Assembly (NCBI RefSeq): GCF_000718015.1
Contig: NZ_JODY01000016.1
Coordinates: 45,363-109,362, forward strand
From: Streptomyces catenulae
GTDB lineage: Bacteria > Actinomycetota > Actinomycetes > Streptomycetales > Streptomycetaceae
Direction: 5' to 3'
DNA length: 64,000 nucleotides
Shown here: one piece after another, positions 24,110 through 33,973 of the stretch
How the letters are laid out: every line of letters starts with the position of its first letter
Position numbering within the stretch: position 1 is the stretch's first letter
Notes under the pieces: model-generated
Seen by the model: the letters and a program-made list of their open reading frames with translations, nothing else
Told to the model about the DNA's origin: nothing
The model's database searches: none
Position numbers and translations under genes: made by a program

Positions 24110-25408
24110 GTGGACGACAGCGGGAAGCCGCAGGACCCCAAGGAGCCGCAGGGCCCCGAGGAGCCTCGGCCGAACCGGCCGGCCGAGCCGCGCCGGGACC
24201 CCGAGGCCGGTCCGCGCGGCCCGGGCGGCAAGACTCCGAAGCCCGTCCGCCGCAAGGGCACCGGCGGCGGCATCCTGATGGGCCGCCCCTTCGGCGTGCC
24301 CGTCTACGTCGCCCCCAGCTGGTTCCTCGTCGCCGCCCTGATCACCTGGGTCTTCGGCGGCCAGCTCGAACAGGTCCTGCCGGAGCTGGGCGCCGCCCGC
24401 TACCTCGTCTCGCTCTTCTTCGCGGTCGCCTTCTACGCCTCGGTCCTCGTCCACGAACTGGCGCACACCGTCGCCGCCCTCCGCTTCAAACTGCCGGTGC
24501 GCCGCATCCAGCTGCAGTTCTTCGGCGGCGTCTCGGAGATCGAGAAGGAGACCGAGACGCCCGGCCGGGAGTTCGTCCTCGCCTTCGTGGGCCCGCTGCT
24601 CTCCCTCGTCCTCGCCGGTGTCTTCTACGGCGGCATGATGCTGGTCGAGCCGCGCACCGTCCCTGGCGTCCTGATGGCCGGACTGATGATCTCCAACCTC
24701 ATCGTGGCGGTCTTCAACCTCCTGCCCGGCCTGCCCCTGGACGGCGGCCGGATGCTCCGCGCCGTCGTCTGGAAGATCACCGGCCGCCCCATGAGCGGCA
24801 CCGTCGCCGCCGCCTGGGTGGGCCGCGCCCTCGCCGTCACGGTCCTCATCGGCCTGCCGCTGCTGACCCACTCCGGCGCGCTCGGCACCCCGCCCGCCGA
24901 CATCACCGGTACGGACTCCCTCACCGACGCCCTGCTCGCCGCGGTCCTCGCCGCCATCATCTGGACCGGCGCGGGCAACAGCCTGCGCATGGCCCGCCTG
25001 CGCGAACGCCTCCCCGACCTCGGCGCCCGGGCCCTCACCCGCCGCGCCGCGCCCACCTCGCCCGACACCTCGCTCGCCGAGGCGCTGCGCCGCGCCAACG
25101 ACGCCGGGGCCCGCGCCCTCGTCGTCGTCGACCCCGAGGGCGGGCCCACCGGCATCGTCCGCGAGGCGGCCATCGTGGGCGTACCGGAGCACCGCCGCCC
25201 CTGGGTGACCGTCGGCACGCTCGCCCAGGACCTCAAGGAGGGCATGCGCGTCCCGGCCGACCTCTCCGGCGAGGAGCTGCTGGAACACCTCCGCACCACC
25301 CCGGCCAGCGAGTACCTCGTCGTCGAGGAGACCGGGGAGATCTACGGCGTACTTTCCGCCGCCGACGTCGAGCGCGCCTTCGTCACCGCGATGGCCCGCC
25401 ACTCCTGA
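24110..25408 (+). CDS. Site-2 protease family zinc metallopeptidase with CBS domains
   Basis: A 432-residue membrane protease of family M50. A Pro-rich cytoplasmic N-terminus (about 1-55) precedes several membrane helices. The zinc site is HELAH (H115, E116, H119), and the third ligand lies in LLPGLPLDGGRML. A CBS-domain pair fills the C-terminus (about 300-432), a form shared with many actinobacterial and archaeal rhomboid-unrelated S2Ps. Such enzymes cut membrane-embedded proteins such as anti-sigma factors. The GTG at 24110 follows GAGGGG. It is divergent from the RecB-like nuclease. The target is unknown. Confidence 0.9.
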   Translation: MDDSGKPQDPKEPQGPEEPRPNRPAEPRRDPEAGPRGPGGKTPKPVRRKGTGGGILMGRPFGVPVYVAPSWFLVAALITWVFGGQLEQVLPELGAARYLVSLFFAVAFYASVLVHELAHTVAALRFKLPVRRIQLQFFGGVSEIEKETETPGREFVLAFVGPLLSLVLAGVFYGGMMLVEPRTVPGVLMAGLMISNLIVAVFNLLPGLPLDGGRMLRAVVWKITGRPMSGTVAAAWVGRALAVTVLIGLPLLTHSGALGTPPADITGTDSLTDALLAAVLAAIIWTGAGNSLRMARLRERLPDLGARALTRRAAPTSPDTSLAEALRRANDAGARALVVVDPEGGPTGIVREAAIVGVPEHRRPWVTVGTLAQDLKEGMRVPADLSGEELLEHLRTTPASEYLVVEETGEIYGVLSAADVERAFVTAMARHS

Positions 25409-25495
25409 CCGCCGCGCGCCGGGCGCGAGGGCCCGCCCGGCGCCCCCGGCGCCGCCGCCGGGCGCCCGCTGGTCCGGGGCACGTCCCGGGGCCGG

Positions 25496-25501
25496 TAGGC
25501 T
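25496..25501 (+). promoter_or_regulatory. -10 box implying a leaderless trmI mRNA
   Basis: TAGGCT ends exactly six bases before the ATG at 25508. No ribosome site is present. Confidence 0.65.
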
Positions 25502-25507
25502 GGTCAC

Positions 25508-26443
25508 ATGTCCGAACCGACCGGTGCCGCCCGCCGTCGCGGGCCCTTCAAGGTCGGGGACCAGGTCCAGCTCACCGATCCCAAGGGACGCCACTACACC
25601 TTCACGCTCGAAGAGGGCAAGAGCTTCCACACCCACAAGGGAGCCTTCCCCCACGACGAGCTGATCGGTGCTCCCGAGGGCAGTGTTGTCCGTACCACCG
25701 GGAACGTCGCCTACCTCGCGCTGCGCCCGCTGCTCCCCGACTACGTCCTGTCCATGCCCCGCGGCGCCGCCGTGGTCTACCCCAAGGACGCGGGGCAGAT
25801 CCTGGCGATGGCCGACATCTTCCCCGGCGCCCGCGTCGTCGAGGCGGGGGTGGGATCCGGCTCGCTGAGCAGCTTCCTGCTCCGCGCCATCGGTGACCAG
25901 GGAATGCTGCACTCCTACGAGCGCCGCGCCGACTTCGCCGACATCGCCACGCAGAACGTCGAGCGCTACTTCGGCGGTCCGCACCCCGCGTGGACGCTCA
26001 CCGTCGGCGACCTCCAGGACAACCTCTCCGACACCGACGTCGACCGCGTCATCCTGGACATGCTCGCCCCCTGGGAGTGCCTGGAGGCCGTCTCCAAGGC
26101 GCTCGTCCCCGGCGGCATCCTCTGCGCGTACGTCGCCACGACCACGCAGCTGGCCCGCACCGTCGAGGCGATCCGCGAGCACGGCACCTTCAACGAGCCG
26201 TCGGCGTGGGAGACCATGGTCCGCACCTGGCACGTCGAGGGTCTGGCCGTCCGCCCGGACCACCGCATGATCGGCCACACCGGCTTCCTGCTCACCGCCC
26301 GTCGCCTCGCCGACGGCGTCGAGCCCCCGCTGCGCCGCCGCCGCCCCGCCAAGGGCGCGTACGGCGACGACTACACCGGCCCCGGCTCCGCCTCGGGCGG
26401 CGCCGCCAAGGACACCTCCGGCTCCGCCACCGAGCGCGGCTGA
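25508..26443 (+). CDS. trmI: tRNA (adenine-N1-)-methyltransferase TrmI
   Basis: TrmI methylates adenine 58 in the T loop of tRNA using AdoMet. The 311-residue product has a small N-terminal beta domain (about 1-85) and a Rossmann-fold catalytic domain. The AdoMet motif is RVVEAGVGSGSLSSFLLRA (about residues 115-133), and DRVILDMLAPWE holds the catalytic Asp. The last 45 residues are disordered and Gly/Ser rich. In Streptomyces and Mycobacterium this gene typically lies just upstream of the proteasomal ATPase region, as here. Confidence 0.93.
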   Translation: MSEPTGAARRRGPFKVGDQVQLTDPKGRHYTFTLEEGKSFHTHKGAFPHDELIGAPEGSVVRTTGNVAYLALRPLLPDYVLSMPRGAAVVYPKDAGQILAMADIFPGARVVEAGVGSGSLSSFLLRAIGDQGMLHSYERRADFADIATQNVERYFGGPHPAWTLTVGDLQDNLSDTDVDRVILDMLAPWECLEAVSKALVPGGILCAYVATTTQLARTVEAIREHGTFNEPSAWETMVRTWHVEGLAVRPDHRMIGHTGFLLTARRLADGVEPPLRRRRPAKGAYGDDYTGPGSASGGAAKDTSGSATERG

Positions 26444-26472
26444 CCGCAGGCTTCCGGCCACCGAACAACCGG

Positions 26473-26514
26473 GCGCCGCCGATGAGTTCCCCGCGGGGGA
26501 ACCGTCGGCGGCGC
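26473..26514 (+). terminator. Terminator after trmI
   Basis: A composite hairpin with an outer 10-base stem (GCGCCGCCGA) and an inner GTTCCCC/GGGGAAC stem is followed by TCTTT. Confidence 0.75.
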
Positions 26515-26635
26515 TCTTTCGTTTCCGGGGTGTTCCCGGCGTGAAACTCGGGTCCCGCTGGTTCCTCGGCACCCCGCGTTGTGGAACGATGCTGGGCACT
26601 CCCACCGCCACAGCACTTCACAGGAGTTACCCCGC

Positions 26636-27214
26636 GTGCAGCCCTTGGCAGGCCAGGACCTTTCGCACACCCAGCCCCGCCCCATGCACTGGCTCGCCAC
26701 GGCCACCGCCGTCGCCGCGGTCGTCGCCGCCGCGTCCTTCGTCCAGCCTCCCGATGCGACCGCCAACACCGCGTCCGCGAAGCCCGGCCGCTCCGCACCC
26801 GCTCCCGACGCACGCGCCGTGACCTTCCCCCTCGACTGCGGACCCAACCGCCTCGATGTGGTGAAACAGGTCTCCGGCGACCTTGACGGCGACGGCACCG
26901 TGGAAACCGTCGCCACCGTCCGCTGCCACAGCGACACCGGCACCCCGCCCGGCGGCGTCTACGTCCTCGCCCGCACCTCCGACGCCAAGGCCACGCCCCG
27001 CATCGTGGCGACGCTCCTGGACCCGTCCCGGAAGCTGAGCGTCCAGGGCCTCGCCCTGCACGACGGCACGGTCTCCGCGACACTCCTGGGCTACTCCACG
27101 ACCGACGTCCCGCGCTGCTGCCCCGACGTCCGCACCGACACCAAGTGGCGCTGGCGGGGCGGCAAGTTCCTGCGCACCGACGACCAGGCGGCGCTGGGCA
27201 CGGCCCCCGTCTGA
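26636..27214 (+). CDS. Secreted or membrane-anchored protein of unknown function
   Basis: A 192-residue protein I do not recognise. The GTG at 26636 has AGGAG about ten bases upstream. The N-terminus has a polar start, a hydrophobic segment (about residues 19-37, WLATATAVAAVVAAASFV) and an Ala/Pro-rich linker, so it is exported or membrane anchored. The mature part carries a DLDGDGTVETVATVRC stretch resembling the calcium-binding loops of FG-GAP/VCBS repeats, and later a CC pair (VPRCCPDVR). Similar small proteins are found between trmI and the ferredoxin gene in Streptomyces. Function unknown. Confidence 0.75.
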   Translation: MQPLAGQDLSHTQPRPMHWLATATAVAAVVAAASFVQPPDATANTASAKPGRSAPAPDARAVTFPLDCGPNRLDVVKQVSGDLDGDGTVETVATVRCHSDTGTPPGGVYVLARTSDAKATPRIVATLLDPSRKLSVQGLALHDGTVSATLLGYSTTDVPRCCPDVRTDTKWRWRGGKFLRTDDQAALGTAPV

Positions 27215-27224
27215 CCCGTCACCG

Positions 27225-27254
27225 CCCGGCCCGGCGCCCCGGTGCCGGGCCGGG
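27225..27254. terminator. Hairpin between the secreted protein and ferredoxin genes
   Basis: An 11-base perfect stem (CCCGGCCCGGC and complement) with an 8-base loop lies between convergent genes. Confidence 0.65.
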
Positions 27255-27327
27255 GGCGGAACGCCGTCCGGACAGCGGAAGGCGGCGGTCGCACCACGCG
27301 CCGCCGCCACTCCCGGTCCGCCCCCGG

Positions 27328-27624
27328 CTACTCCGCGTCGGGACCGTAGACCTCCACCTGATCGGTGACCCGCCGCACATGGATGCAGTCCCCGGGGCAC
27401 TCCTTCGCGGAGTCCCGTACGTCGTCGAGGAGCGGCAGCGGGACGGGCGTGGTGGCGCCCTTGTCCTGCAGCAGCTCGTCGTCCGCGCTCTTGACGTACG
27501 CGAGCCCGTCGATGTCCAGCTCGAAGACCTCCGGCGCGTACTGCGCACAGATCCCGTCCCCCGTGCACAGGTCCTGGTCGATCCAGACTTCAAGCTCTGG
27601 ACGGGCTTCTTCCTGCGCGGTCAT
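27328..27624 (-). CDS. 3Fe-4S-type ferredoxin
   Basis: A 98-residue electron carrier. The cluster motif is CTGDGIC, in which Asp replaces the Cys found in 4Fe-4S proteins, followed later by ECPGDC. This is the pattern of 3Fe-4S ferredoxins that commonly serve actinobacterial P450s. A 30-residue insert between the cluster halves includes a proline run. The ATG at 27624 is chosen for fit to the family; its ribosome site (GGCGAG) is weak. It is divergent from arc, a neighbourhood I recall as usual in Streptomyces. Its redox partner is unknown. Confidence 0.85.
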   Translation of the reverse strand: MTAQEEARPELEVWIDQDLCTGDGICAQYAPEVFELDIDGLAYVKSADDELLQDKGATTPVPLPLLDDVRDSAKECPGDCIHVRRVTDQVEVYGPDAE

Positions 27625-27831
27625 CTCGCCTGCCGTTTCCTGCGTACGTGAAGCATTTTTGTCTAAGTGGCGCCAGCCCTGACGGGTGTTGACCGTCCCG
27701 ACGATACAACCGGTCGCTTTCCGATGTTGTTCGGTGGGTATTCCCTTGGTGAGCGGACGTGCGCAAGGGTGAAGATCGGACACGCCCCGACCGTCTTTTC
27801 GATCTAGGGGTTTCAACCCGCACCCGCCCAG

Positions 27832-27837
27832 GTAGGG
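27832..27837 (+). promoter_or_regulatory. Candidate -10 box of arc
   Basis: TAGGGT lies 39 bases before the arc GTG. The leader contains a strong GGAGGAGG ribosome site. Confidence 0.45.
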
Positions 27838-27876
27838 TCAGGAAGCGTCCAGCTCCCCTTGGAGGAGGTGAGGACC

Positions 27877-29643
27877 GTGGCAGCCCACGACGACGACATC
27901 AACCGCGGCATCCGGCCGGGGCGGGGGTCCGAGGATCCCGCCGGTCAGGTTGCCTATCTTGAGCAGGAGATCGCCGTCCTGCGACGTAAGCTCGCCGACT
28001 CTCCGCGGCATACGAGGATTCTCGAAGAGCGGATCGTCGAGCTGCAGACCAATCTGGCCGGCGTTTCCGCGCAGAACGAACGCCTCGCGAATACGCTGCG
28101 CGAGGCGCGCGACCAGATCGTCGCCCTCAAGGAGGAGGTCGACCGGCTCGCCCAGCCGCCGGCCGGTTTCGGTGTCTTCCTGCAGGCCAATGAGGACGAC
28201 ACGGTCGATATTTTCACCGGCGGCCGCAAGCTCCGGGTGAATGTCAGCCCCAGTGTGGAGACGGACGGTCTCCGGCGTGGCCAGGAGGTCATGCTCAACG
28301 AGGCGCTCAACGTGGTCGAGGCCATGGAGTTCGAGAGTGCCGGGGACATCGTCACCCTCAAGGAGATCCTGGAGGACGGCGAGCGCGCCCTGGTGGTCGG
28401 GCACACCGACGAGGAGCGGGTGGTCCGGCTCGCCGAGCCGCTGCTGGACACGACCATCCGCCCCGGCGACGCCCTCCTCCTCGAACCGCGCTCCGGCTAC
28501 GTCTACGAAGTCATTCCCAAGAGCGAGGTCGAGGAGCTGGTCCTCGAAGAGGTCCCGGACATCGACTACAACAAGATCGGCGGTCTGGGCGGCCAGATCG
28601 AGCTGATCCGGGACGCGGTCGAGCTGCCCTACCTCTACCCCGACCTCTTCAAGGAGCACGAACTCCGCCCGCCCAAGGGCGTCTTGCTCTACGGTCCGCC
28701 CGGCTGCGGCAAGACGCTCATCGCCAAGGCGGTCGCCAACTCCCTCGCCAAGAAGGTCGCCGAGGTGACCGGGCAGCCCGCGGGGAAGAGCTTCTTCCTC
28801 AACATCAAGGGCCCCGAGCTGCTCAACAAGTACGTCGGCGAGACGGAGCGGCACATCCGGCTGGTCTTCCAGCGGGCCCGCGAGAAGGCCGGTGAGGGCA
28901 CTCCCGTCATCGTCTTCTTCGACGAGATGGACTCCCTCTTCCGCACCCGTGGCTCCGGCGTCAGCTCGGACGTGGAGAACACCATCGTCCCGCAGCTGCT
29001 CTCCGAGATCGACGGCGTGGAGGGCCTGGAGAACGTCATCGTCATCGGCGCCTCGAACCGCGAGGACATGATCGACCCGGCGATCCTCCGCCCGGGACGG
29101 CTCGATGTGAAGATCAAGATCGAGCGCCCGGACGCCGAGGCGGCCAAGGACATCTTCTCCAAGTACCTCACCGAGCGCCTGCCGCTGCACACCGACGATC
29201 TCGCCGAGCACGGCGGCTCCCGGAAGGCAGCGGTCAGCGGCATGATCCAGTCGGTCGTCGAGCAGATGTACGCGGAATCCGAGGAGAACCGCTTCCTGGA
29301 GGTCACCTACGCCAATGGTGACAAGGAAGTCCTCTACTTCAAGGATTTCAACTCCGGTGCGATGATCGAGAACATCGTCGGCCGTGCGAAGAAGATGGCC
29401 ATCAAGGCTTTCCTCGAACACGACCAGAAGGGCCTTCGGGTCTCCCATCTCCTCCAGGCGTGCGTGGACGAGTTCAAGGAGAACGAGGACCTGCCCAACA
29501 CCACCAACCCGGACGACTGGGCCCGTATCTCCGGAAAGAAGGGCGAGCGGATCGTCTACATCCGCACGCTGGTCACCGGAAAGCAGGGCGCGGACACCGG
29601 CCGCTCCATCGACACGGTCGCCAATACCGGCCAATACCTGTAA
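27877..29643 (+). CDS. arc: Proteasome-associated AAA ATPase (ARC/Mpa)
   Basis: ARC recognises pupylated proteins, unfolds them and feeds them to the 20S proteasome. The 588-residue product has an N-terminal coiled coil (about 25-85, [12 protein letters not shown] to ALKEEVDRL) that binds Pup. Two OB domains and one AAA domain follow, with Walker A GPPGCGKT (about 272-279) and Walker [11 protein letters not shown]. It ends GQYL, with the penultimate Tyr that docks into the proteasome ring. The GTG at 27877 has an excellent ribosome site (GGAGGAGG) upstream. Two hairpins follow the gene. Confidence 0.96.
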   Translation: MAAHDDDINRGIRPGRGSEDPAGQVAYLEQEIAVLRRKLADSPRHTRILEERIVELQTNLAGVSAQNERLANTLREARDQIVALKEEVDRLAQPPAGFGVFLQANEDDTVDIFTGGRKLRVNVSPSVETDGLRRGQEVMLNEALNVVEAMEFESAGDIVTLKEILEDGERALVVGHTDEERVVRLAEPLLDTTIRPGDALLLEPRSGYVYEVIPKSEVEELVLEEVPDIDYNKIGGLGGQIELIRDAVELPYLYPDLFKEHELRPPKGVLLYGPPGCGKTLIAKAVANSLAKKVAEVTGQPAGKSFFLNIKGPELLNKYVGETERHIRLVFQRAREKAGEGTPVIVFFDEMDSLFRTRGSGVSSDVENTIVPQLLSEIDGVEGLENVIVIGASNREDMIDPAILRPGRLDVKIKIERPDAEAAKDIFSKYLTERLPLHTDDLAEHGGSRKAAVSGMIQSVVEQMYAESEENRFLEVTYANGDKEVLYFKDFNSGAMIENIVGRAKKMAIKAFLEHDQKGLRVSHLLQACVDEFKENEDLPNTTNPDDWARISGKKGERIVYIRTLVTGKQGADTGRSIDTVANTGQYL

Positions 29644-29651
29644 ACCGCGCT

Positions 29652-29689
29652 CCGGCTGCGGATGTCCTGCACGGGGCGTCCGCAGCCGG
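29652..29689 (+). terminator. First hairpin after arc
   Basis: An 11-base perfect stem (CCGGCTGCGGA and complement) is followed shortly by TTTT. Confidence 0.7.
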
Positions 29690-29697
29690 TCGCTTTT

Positions 29698-29721
29698 CCG
29701 GGGGCCGAAAAGGGCCCCCGG
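29698..29721 (+). terminator. Second hairpin after arc
   Basis: CCGGGGGCC and its complement form a 9-base stem with an A-rich 6-base loop. Together with the first hairpin it separates arc from dop. Confidence 0.65.
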
Positions 29722-29910
29722 AATGCCGTGCGGCGGGAAACCGAATGGAGCAATGACTGTCATGATCTCCCCAGTACCGCAATGGCGCTCTAGGCTCAGG
29801 GGTACCGCCGCGTCACACGGTACGGACGCGGGGAGCACACGCGGATCGGAAGCGCAGCGGTACTTGAGCGCCGACCCCATCCGGGGGCGCCGCCGGGCAA
29901 GGAGGGCCGC

Positions 29911-31422
29911 ATGACCGTACGGCGAGTAATGGGAATCGAGACGGAGTACGGAATTTCCGTCCCCGGTCACCCCAATGCCAATGCCATGCTCACCTCGTCC
30001 CAGGTCGTCAATGCCTATGCGGCGGCGATGCACCGGGCACGCCGTGCCCGCTGGGATTTCGAGGAGGAGAATCCGCTGCGGGACGCCCGCGGCTTCGACC
30101 TCGCCCGTGAGGCCGCCGATTCCAGTCAGCTCACCGACGAGGACATCGGTCTCGCCAATGTGATCCTCACCAACGGCGCGCGCCTCTACGTCGACCACGC
30201 GCACCCCGAGTACAGCTCGCCCGAGGTCACCAACCCGCGGGACGCGGTGCTCTGGGACAAGGCCGGTGAGCGGATCATGGCCGAGGCGGCGGAGCGGGCC
30301 GCGCAGGTCCCCGGCGCCCAGCCGATCCATCTCTACAAGAACAACACCGACAACAAGGGCGCCTCCTACGGCACGCACGAGAACTACCTGATGAAGCGGG
30401 AGACGCCGTTCTCGGACATCGTGCGGCACCTGACCCCGTTCTTCGTCTCGCGGCAGGTCGTCACGGGCGCGGGCCGGGTCGGCATCGGCCAGGACGGCCG
30501 GGACCACGGCTTCCAGATCAGTCAGCGCGCCGACTACTTCGAGGTCGAGGTCGGTCTGGAGACGACCCTCAAGCGCCCGATCATCAACACCCGCGACGAA
30601 CCCCACTCGGACGCGGAGAAATACCGCCGTCTGCACGTCATCATCGGCGACGCCAACCTCTCCGAGATCTCCACCTACCTCAAGCTGGGCACCACCGCGC
30701 TGGTCCTGTCCATGATCGAGGACGGCTTCATCGCCGTCGATCTCGCCGTCGACCAGCCGGTCCGCGCTCTCCACCAGGTCTCGCACGACCCCGGTCTGCA
30801 ACACCTGGTCACGCTCCGCAGCGGCCGCACGCTCACCGCCGTACAGCTCCAGATGGAGTACTACGAGCTGGCCCGCAAATACGTCGAGGACCGCTACGGC
30901 GCGGACGCGGACGACCAGACCAAGGATGTGCTGGGACGCTGGGAGGACGTCCTGGGGCGGCTGGAGAACGACCCGATGAGCCTCGCCGGTGAGCTGGACT
31001 GGGTCGCCAAACGCGAGCTGATGGAGGGCTACCGCCGCCGCGACGGCCTGGACTGGGACGCCGCCCGCCTCCATCTCGTCGACCTGCAGTACGCCGACGT
31101 CCGCCCCGAGAAGGGGCTCTACAACCGCCTCGCCGCCCGCGGCAGGATGACCCGGCTGCTGGACGAGGCGGAGGTCGCCCGGGCCGGTCTCGAACCGCCC
31201 GAGGACACCCGGGCGTACTTCCGCGGACGCTGCCTGGAGCAGTACGCCGACGACGTCGCGGCCGCCTCCTGGGACTCGGTGATCTTCGACCTGCCCGGGC
31301 GGGACTCCCTGCAGCGGGTGCCGACGCTGGAGCCGCTGCGCGGCACCCGGGAGCACGTCAAGGATCTGCTGGACCGCTGCCGCACGGCGGAGGACCTGGT
31401 GAGGGCGCTTTCCGGCCGCTGA
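29911..31422 (+). CDS. dop: Depupylase/deamidase of Pup
   Basis: Dop removes Pup from substrates and, where Pup ends in Gln, deamidates it. The 503-residue product belongs to the carboxylate-amine ligase fold shared with PafA and glutamine synthetase. The N-terminal nucleotide-site motif is MGIETEYG (residues 7-14). A loop insert near residues 45-80 ([17 protein letters not shown]) distinguishes Dop from PafA. Other conserved blocks are [18 protein letters not shown] and [13 protein letters not shown]. It lies 168 bases upstream of pup in the same direction. Confidence 0.94.
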   Translation: MTVRRVMGIETEYGISVPGHPNANAMLTSSQVVNAYAAAMHRARRARWDFEEENPLRDARGFDLAREAADSSQLTDEDIGLANVILTNGARLYVDHAHPEYSSPEVTNPRDAVLWDKAGERIMAEAAERAAQVPGAQPIHLYKNNTDNKGASYGTHENYLMKRETPFSDIVRHLTPFFVSRQVVTGAGRVGIGQDGRDHGFQISQRADYFEVEVGLETTLKRPIINTRDEPHSDAEKYRRLHVIIGDANLSEISTYLKLGTTALVLSMIEDGFIAVDLAVDQPVRALHQVSHDPGLQHLVTLRSGRTLTAVQLQMEYYELARKYVEDRYGADADDQTKDVLGRWEDVLGRLENDPMSLAGELDWVAKRELMEGYRRRDGLDWDAARLHLVDLQYADVRPEKGLYNRLAARGRMTRLLDEAEVARAGLEPPEDTRAYFRGRCLEQYADDVAAASWDSVIFDLPGRDSLQRVPTLEPLRGTREHVKDLLDRCRTAEDLVRALSGR

Positions 31423-31533
31423 ACCGCCACGGATTCACCACCGAATCGCGGCTGAAAGGTCCGCGTGGCGGGAATGATCGGGGTGTCCCCCGGACGTTGC
31501 ATCAAGAGCAGGGCCGATGTCAGAGGGGCCTTG

Positions 31534-31539
31534 TAGGGT
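31534..31539 (+). promoter_or_regulatory. Candidate -10 box of pup
   Basis: TAGGGT lies about 51 bases before the pup ATG, allowing transcription of pup apart from dop. Confidence 0.4.
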
Positions 31540-31590
31540 CGGATCTTGAAAGTCACATCGAGCGGGGCCGAACCGAGCGGGGTGAGGGTA

Positions 31591-31809
31591 ATGGCGACCA
31601 AGGACAGCGGCGGCGGTCAGCAGAAGGCCACGCGTTCCACCGAAGAGGTCGAGGAGCAGACGGAGAACGCGGAGACCTCCGACGACCTCAAGGAACGCCA
31701 GGAGAAGCTGTCGGACGACGTCGATTCGGTGCTGGACGAGATCGACGACGTCCTGGAGGAGAACGCCGAGGACTTCGTGCGGAGCTTCGTCCAGAAGGGC
31801 GGGGAGTAG
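31591..31809 (+). CDS. pup: Prokaryotic ubiquitin-like protein Pup
   Basis: Pup is a 72-residue disordered tag, joined by its C-terminal Glu side chain to lysines of target proteins. The N-terminus is polar and Gly/Gln rich. The C-terminal half (LKERQEKLSDDVDSVLDEI to ENAEDFVRSF) is the coiled-coil helix bound by ARC. The gene encodes GGE at its end (GGC GGG GAG TAG), so the ligation-competent Glu is present without deamidation of a Gln. It lies between dop and the proteasome core genes. Confidence 0.97.
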   Translation: MATKDSGGGQQKATRSTEEVEEQTENAETSDDLKERQEKLSDDVDSVLDEIDDVLEENAEDFVRSFVQKGGE

Positions 31810-31833
31810 CCGCAGCGCGGGTCCGGGCACGGC

Positions 31834-31863
31834 GCCGGTGGTGTCCCGCGCGGCACCACCGGC
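31834..31863 (+). terminator. Hairpin after pup
   Basis: A 10-base perfect stem (GCCGGTGGTG and complement) with a 10-base loop, 25 bases after the pup stop. Confidence 0.6.
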
Positions 31864-32094
31864 CACGTCCGGCACACCCCGGCCCCGGCAGGCGGGGCGC
31901 CGTGGCGGTCCGTCAGCCTCCGGCGGGCGCGCGGGCCGTGCCGCCGGGAGCCCGGTTCCACCACCCATGTGGATCACGCCCGCGGGGCGGGTAGGGTCCC
32001 GGTCGTACAGTGCTTCAGCTGCACCGCAGCCTGGGACAGTCAAAGCAGCGGCCCGTCGCCCCGGGCGACCGGCCGAGTATCCGGAAGGAAACGT

Positions 32095-32940
32095 GTGGAA
32101 GCCAACACCCGTAACACCGGGCGTCTACCAGCTGCCTTCCTGACGCCTGGATCCTCGTCGTTCATGGACTTCCTCGGGGACCACGCCCCCGACCTGCTGC
32201 CGGGCAGCCGCCCGCTGCCGCAGGTCCAGGGTGCCGTCGAGGCGCCGCACGGCACGACCATCGTCGCCGCGTCGTTCCCGGGCGGAGTGGTGCTCGCCGG
32301 TGACCGGCGGGCGACGATGGGCAACGTCATCGCCCAGCGCGACATCGAGAAGGTCTTCCCCGCCGACGAGTACTCCGCGGTCGGCATCGCCGGTACCGCC
32401 GGACTGGCCGTCGAGATGGTCAAGCTGTTCCAGTTGGAGCTGGAGCACTTCGAGAAGGTGGAGGGCGCCCAGCTCTCCCTGGAGGGCAAGGCGAACCGCC
32501 TCTCCACGATGATCCGGGGCAATCTCGGCATGGCCATGCAGGGCCTCGCCGTGGTGCCGCTCTTCGCCGGATGGGACGTCGACCGCGCCAAGGGCCGCAT
32601 CTTCTCCTACGACGTGACCGGCGGCCGCTCCGAGGAGCACGGCTACGCGTCCACGGGCTCCGGCTCCGTCTTCGCCCGCGGCGCCCTCAAGAAGCTGTAC
32701 CGCGACGACTTCACGGAGCATCAGGCCGCCACCGCCGTCGTCCAGGCGCTCTACGACGCGGCGGACGACGACTCGGCGACCGGCGGGCCCGACATGGGTC
32801 GGCGGATCTACCCCATCGTCACGGTGATCACCGACGAGGGCTTCAAGAAGTTCACCGACGCCGAGGTCGCGGAGATCGCCCGCGCCGTCTACGAGCGTCG
32901 GCTGGAGGAGCCCGAAGGTCCCCGTGCCGCGCTGCTCTGA
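32095..32940 (+). CDS. prcB: Proteasome beta subunit
   Basis: PrcB is the catalytic subunit of the bacterial 20S proteasome. The 281-residue precursor has a 53-residue propeptide ([15 protein letters not shown]...) removed autocatalytically before T54 in HGTTIVAA. T54 becomes the N-terminal nucleophile. The catalytic Lys lies in [12 protein letters not shown] context, and [15 protein letters not shown] is typical of beta subunits. The GTG at 32095 gives the propeptide start I recall from S. coelicolor PrcB. It is followed by prcA after 66 bases, in one transcript. Confidence 0.96.
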   Translation: MEANTRNTGRLPAAFLTPGSSSFMDFLGDHAPDLLPGSRPLPQVQGAVEAPHGTTIVAASFPGGVVLAGDRRATMGNVIAQRDIEKVFPADEYSAVGIAGTAGLAVEMVKLFQLELEHFEKVEGAQLSLEGKANRLSTMIRGNLGMAMQGLAVVPLFAGWDVDRAKGRIFSYDVTGGRSEEHGYASTGSGSVFARGALKKLYRDDFTEHQAATAVVQALYDAADDDSATGGPDMGRRIYPIVTVITDEGFKKFTDAEVAEIARAVYERRLEEPEGPRAALL

Positions 32941-33006
32941 GGGAAGGACGGCCGGCGGATGCGCGTGCCAGTGAGAGAGCCATTGACAGAAAGGGACGGA
33001 TAACCG

Positions 33007-33819
33007 GTGTCGACGCCGTTTTATGTCTCACCCCAGCAGGCCATGGCCGACCGCGCCGAGTACGCCCGCAAGGGCATCGCCCGCGGCCGCAGCGTCGTGG
33101 TGCTGCAGTACACCGACGGCGTGGTCTTCGTCGCCGAGAATCCCTCCCGGGCCCTGCACAAGGTCAGCGAGATCTATGACCGCATCGCCTTCGCGGCGGT
33201 CGGCAAGTACAACGAGTTCGAGAATCTGCGGATCGGCGGGGTCCGCTACGCCGACCTGCGCGGCTACACCTACGACCGCGCGGACGTGACCGCGCGCGGC
33301 CTCGCGAACGTCTACGCCCAGACGCTGGGCACGATCTTCTCCAGCGCCGCCGAGAAGCCGTACGAGGTCGAGCTGATCGTCGCCGAGGTCGGGGAGGCTC
33401 CCGAGGACGACCAGATCTACCGGCTGCCGCACGACGGCTCGATCGTCGACGAGCACGGTTCGGTCGCGGTGGGCGGCAACGCCGATCAGATCAGCAGCTA
33501 CCTCGATCAGCACCACCGCGACGGCATGACGCTGGGCGAGGCGCTGAAGCTGGCCGTGGACTCGCTGTCGCGGGACAACAACGGCGGTGAGCGCACCCTC
33601 ACCGCGGAGCAGCTGGAGGTCGCCACGCTCGACCGCACCCGCCCCCAGCAGCGCAAGTTCAAGCGGATCCTCGGCAGCCAGCTCTCCCGGTTGCTGGACG
33701 AGTCCGCGGCGGACACCTCCGGGGACGCGGACGGCCCGGCGGATTCCGCGGCGCCGGACGTGGAGAAGGACGCGTCCGACGGCGGGGACGAGGAGCAGAA
33801 GCCGAAGGGCGACGCCTAG
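33007..33819 (+). CDS. prcA: Proteasome alpha subunit
   Basis: PrcA forms the outer rings of the 20S proteasome and its gate. The 270-residue product begins [27 protein letters not shown], with the gating N-terminus and H0 helix. The last 45 residues are acidic and disordered (from [11 protein letters not shown] to KPKGDA), longer than the ordered core and common in Streptomyces. It lies downstream of prcB; a strong hairpin ends the transcript. Confidence 0.96.
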   Translation: MSTPFYVSPQQAMADRAEYARKGIARGRSVVVLQYTDGVVFVAENPSRALHKVSEIYDRIAFAAVGKYNEFENLRIGGVRYADLRGYTYDRADVTARGLANVYAQTLGTIFSSAAEKPYEVELIVAEVGEAPEDDQIYRLPHDGSIVDEHGSVAVGGNADQISSYLDQHHRDGMTLGEALKLAVDSLSRDNNGGERTLTAEQLEVATLDRTRPQQRKFKRILGSQLSRLLDESAADTSGDADGPADSAAPDVEKDASDGGDEEQKPKGDA

Positions 33820-33851
33820 CCGCGCCGTACGGCACCCGGGCCCGGCCCGGT

Positions 33852-33890
33852 CGAGGCGCCCCGGTGGGAACATCCCGCCGGGGCGCCTCG
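33852..33890. terminator. Terminator between prcA and the convergent LacI gene
   Basis: A 13-base perfect stem (CGAGGCGCCCCGG and complement) with a further small inner stem. Confidence 0.75.
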
Positions 33891-33973
33891 CATTCGTGGG
33901 GTTGCCGGGTGCCCGGTACGCCCGCGGCCGTCCCGCCGCGTGACCGCCCGTTCCGCCCCGGCCCCTTGCGTAC

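Noticed and set aside
31810..32094. A missing small gene between pup and prcB
   Set aside because: I recall that S. coelicolor has a gene here, but this 285-base gap contains only a hairpin and a possible -10 box, with no frame that has both a plausible start and coding character.
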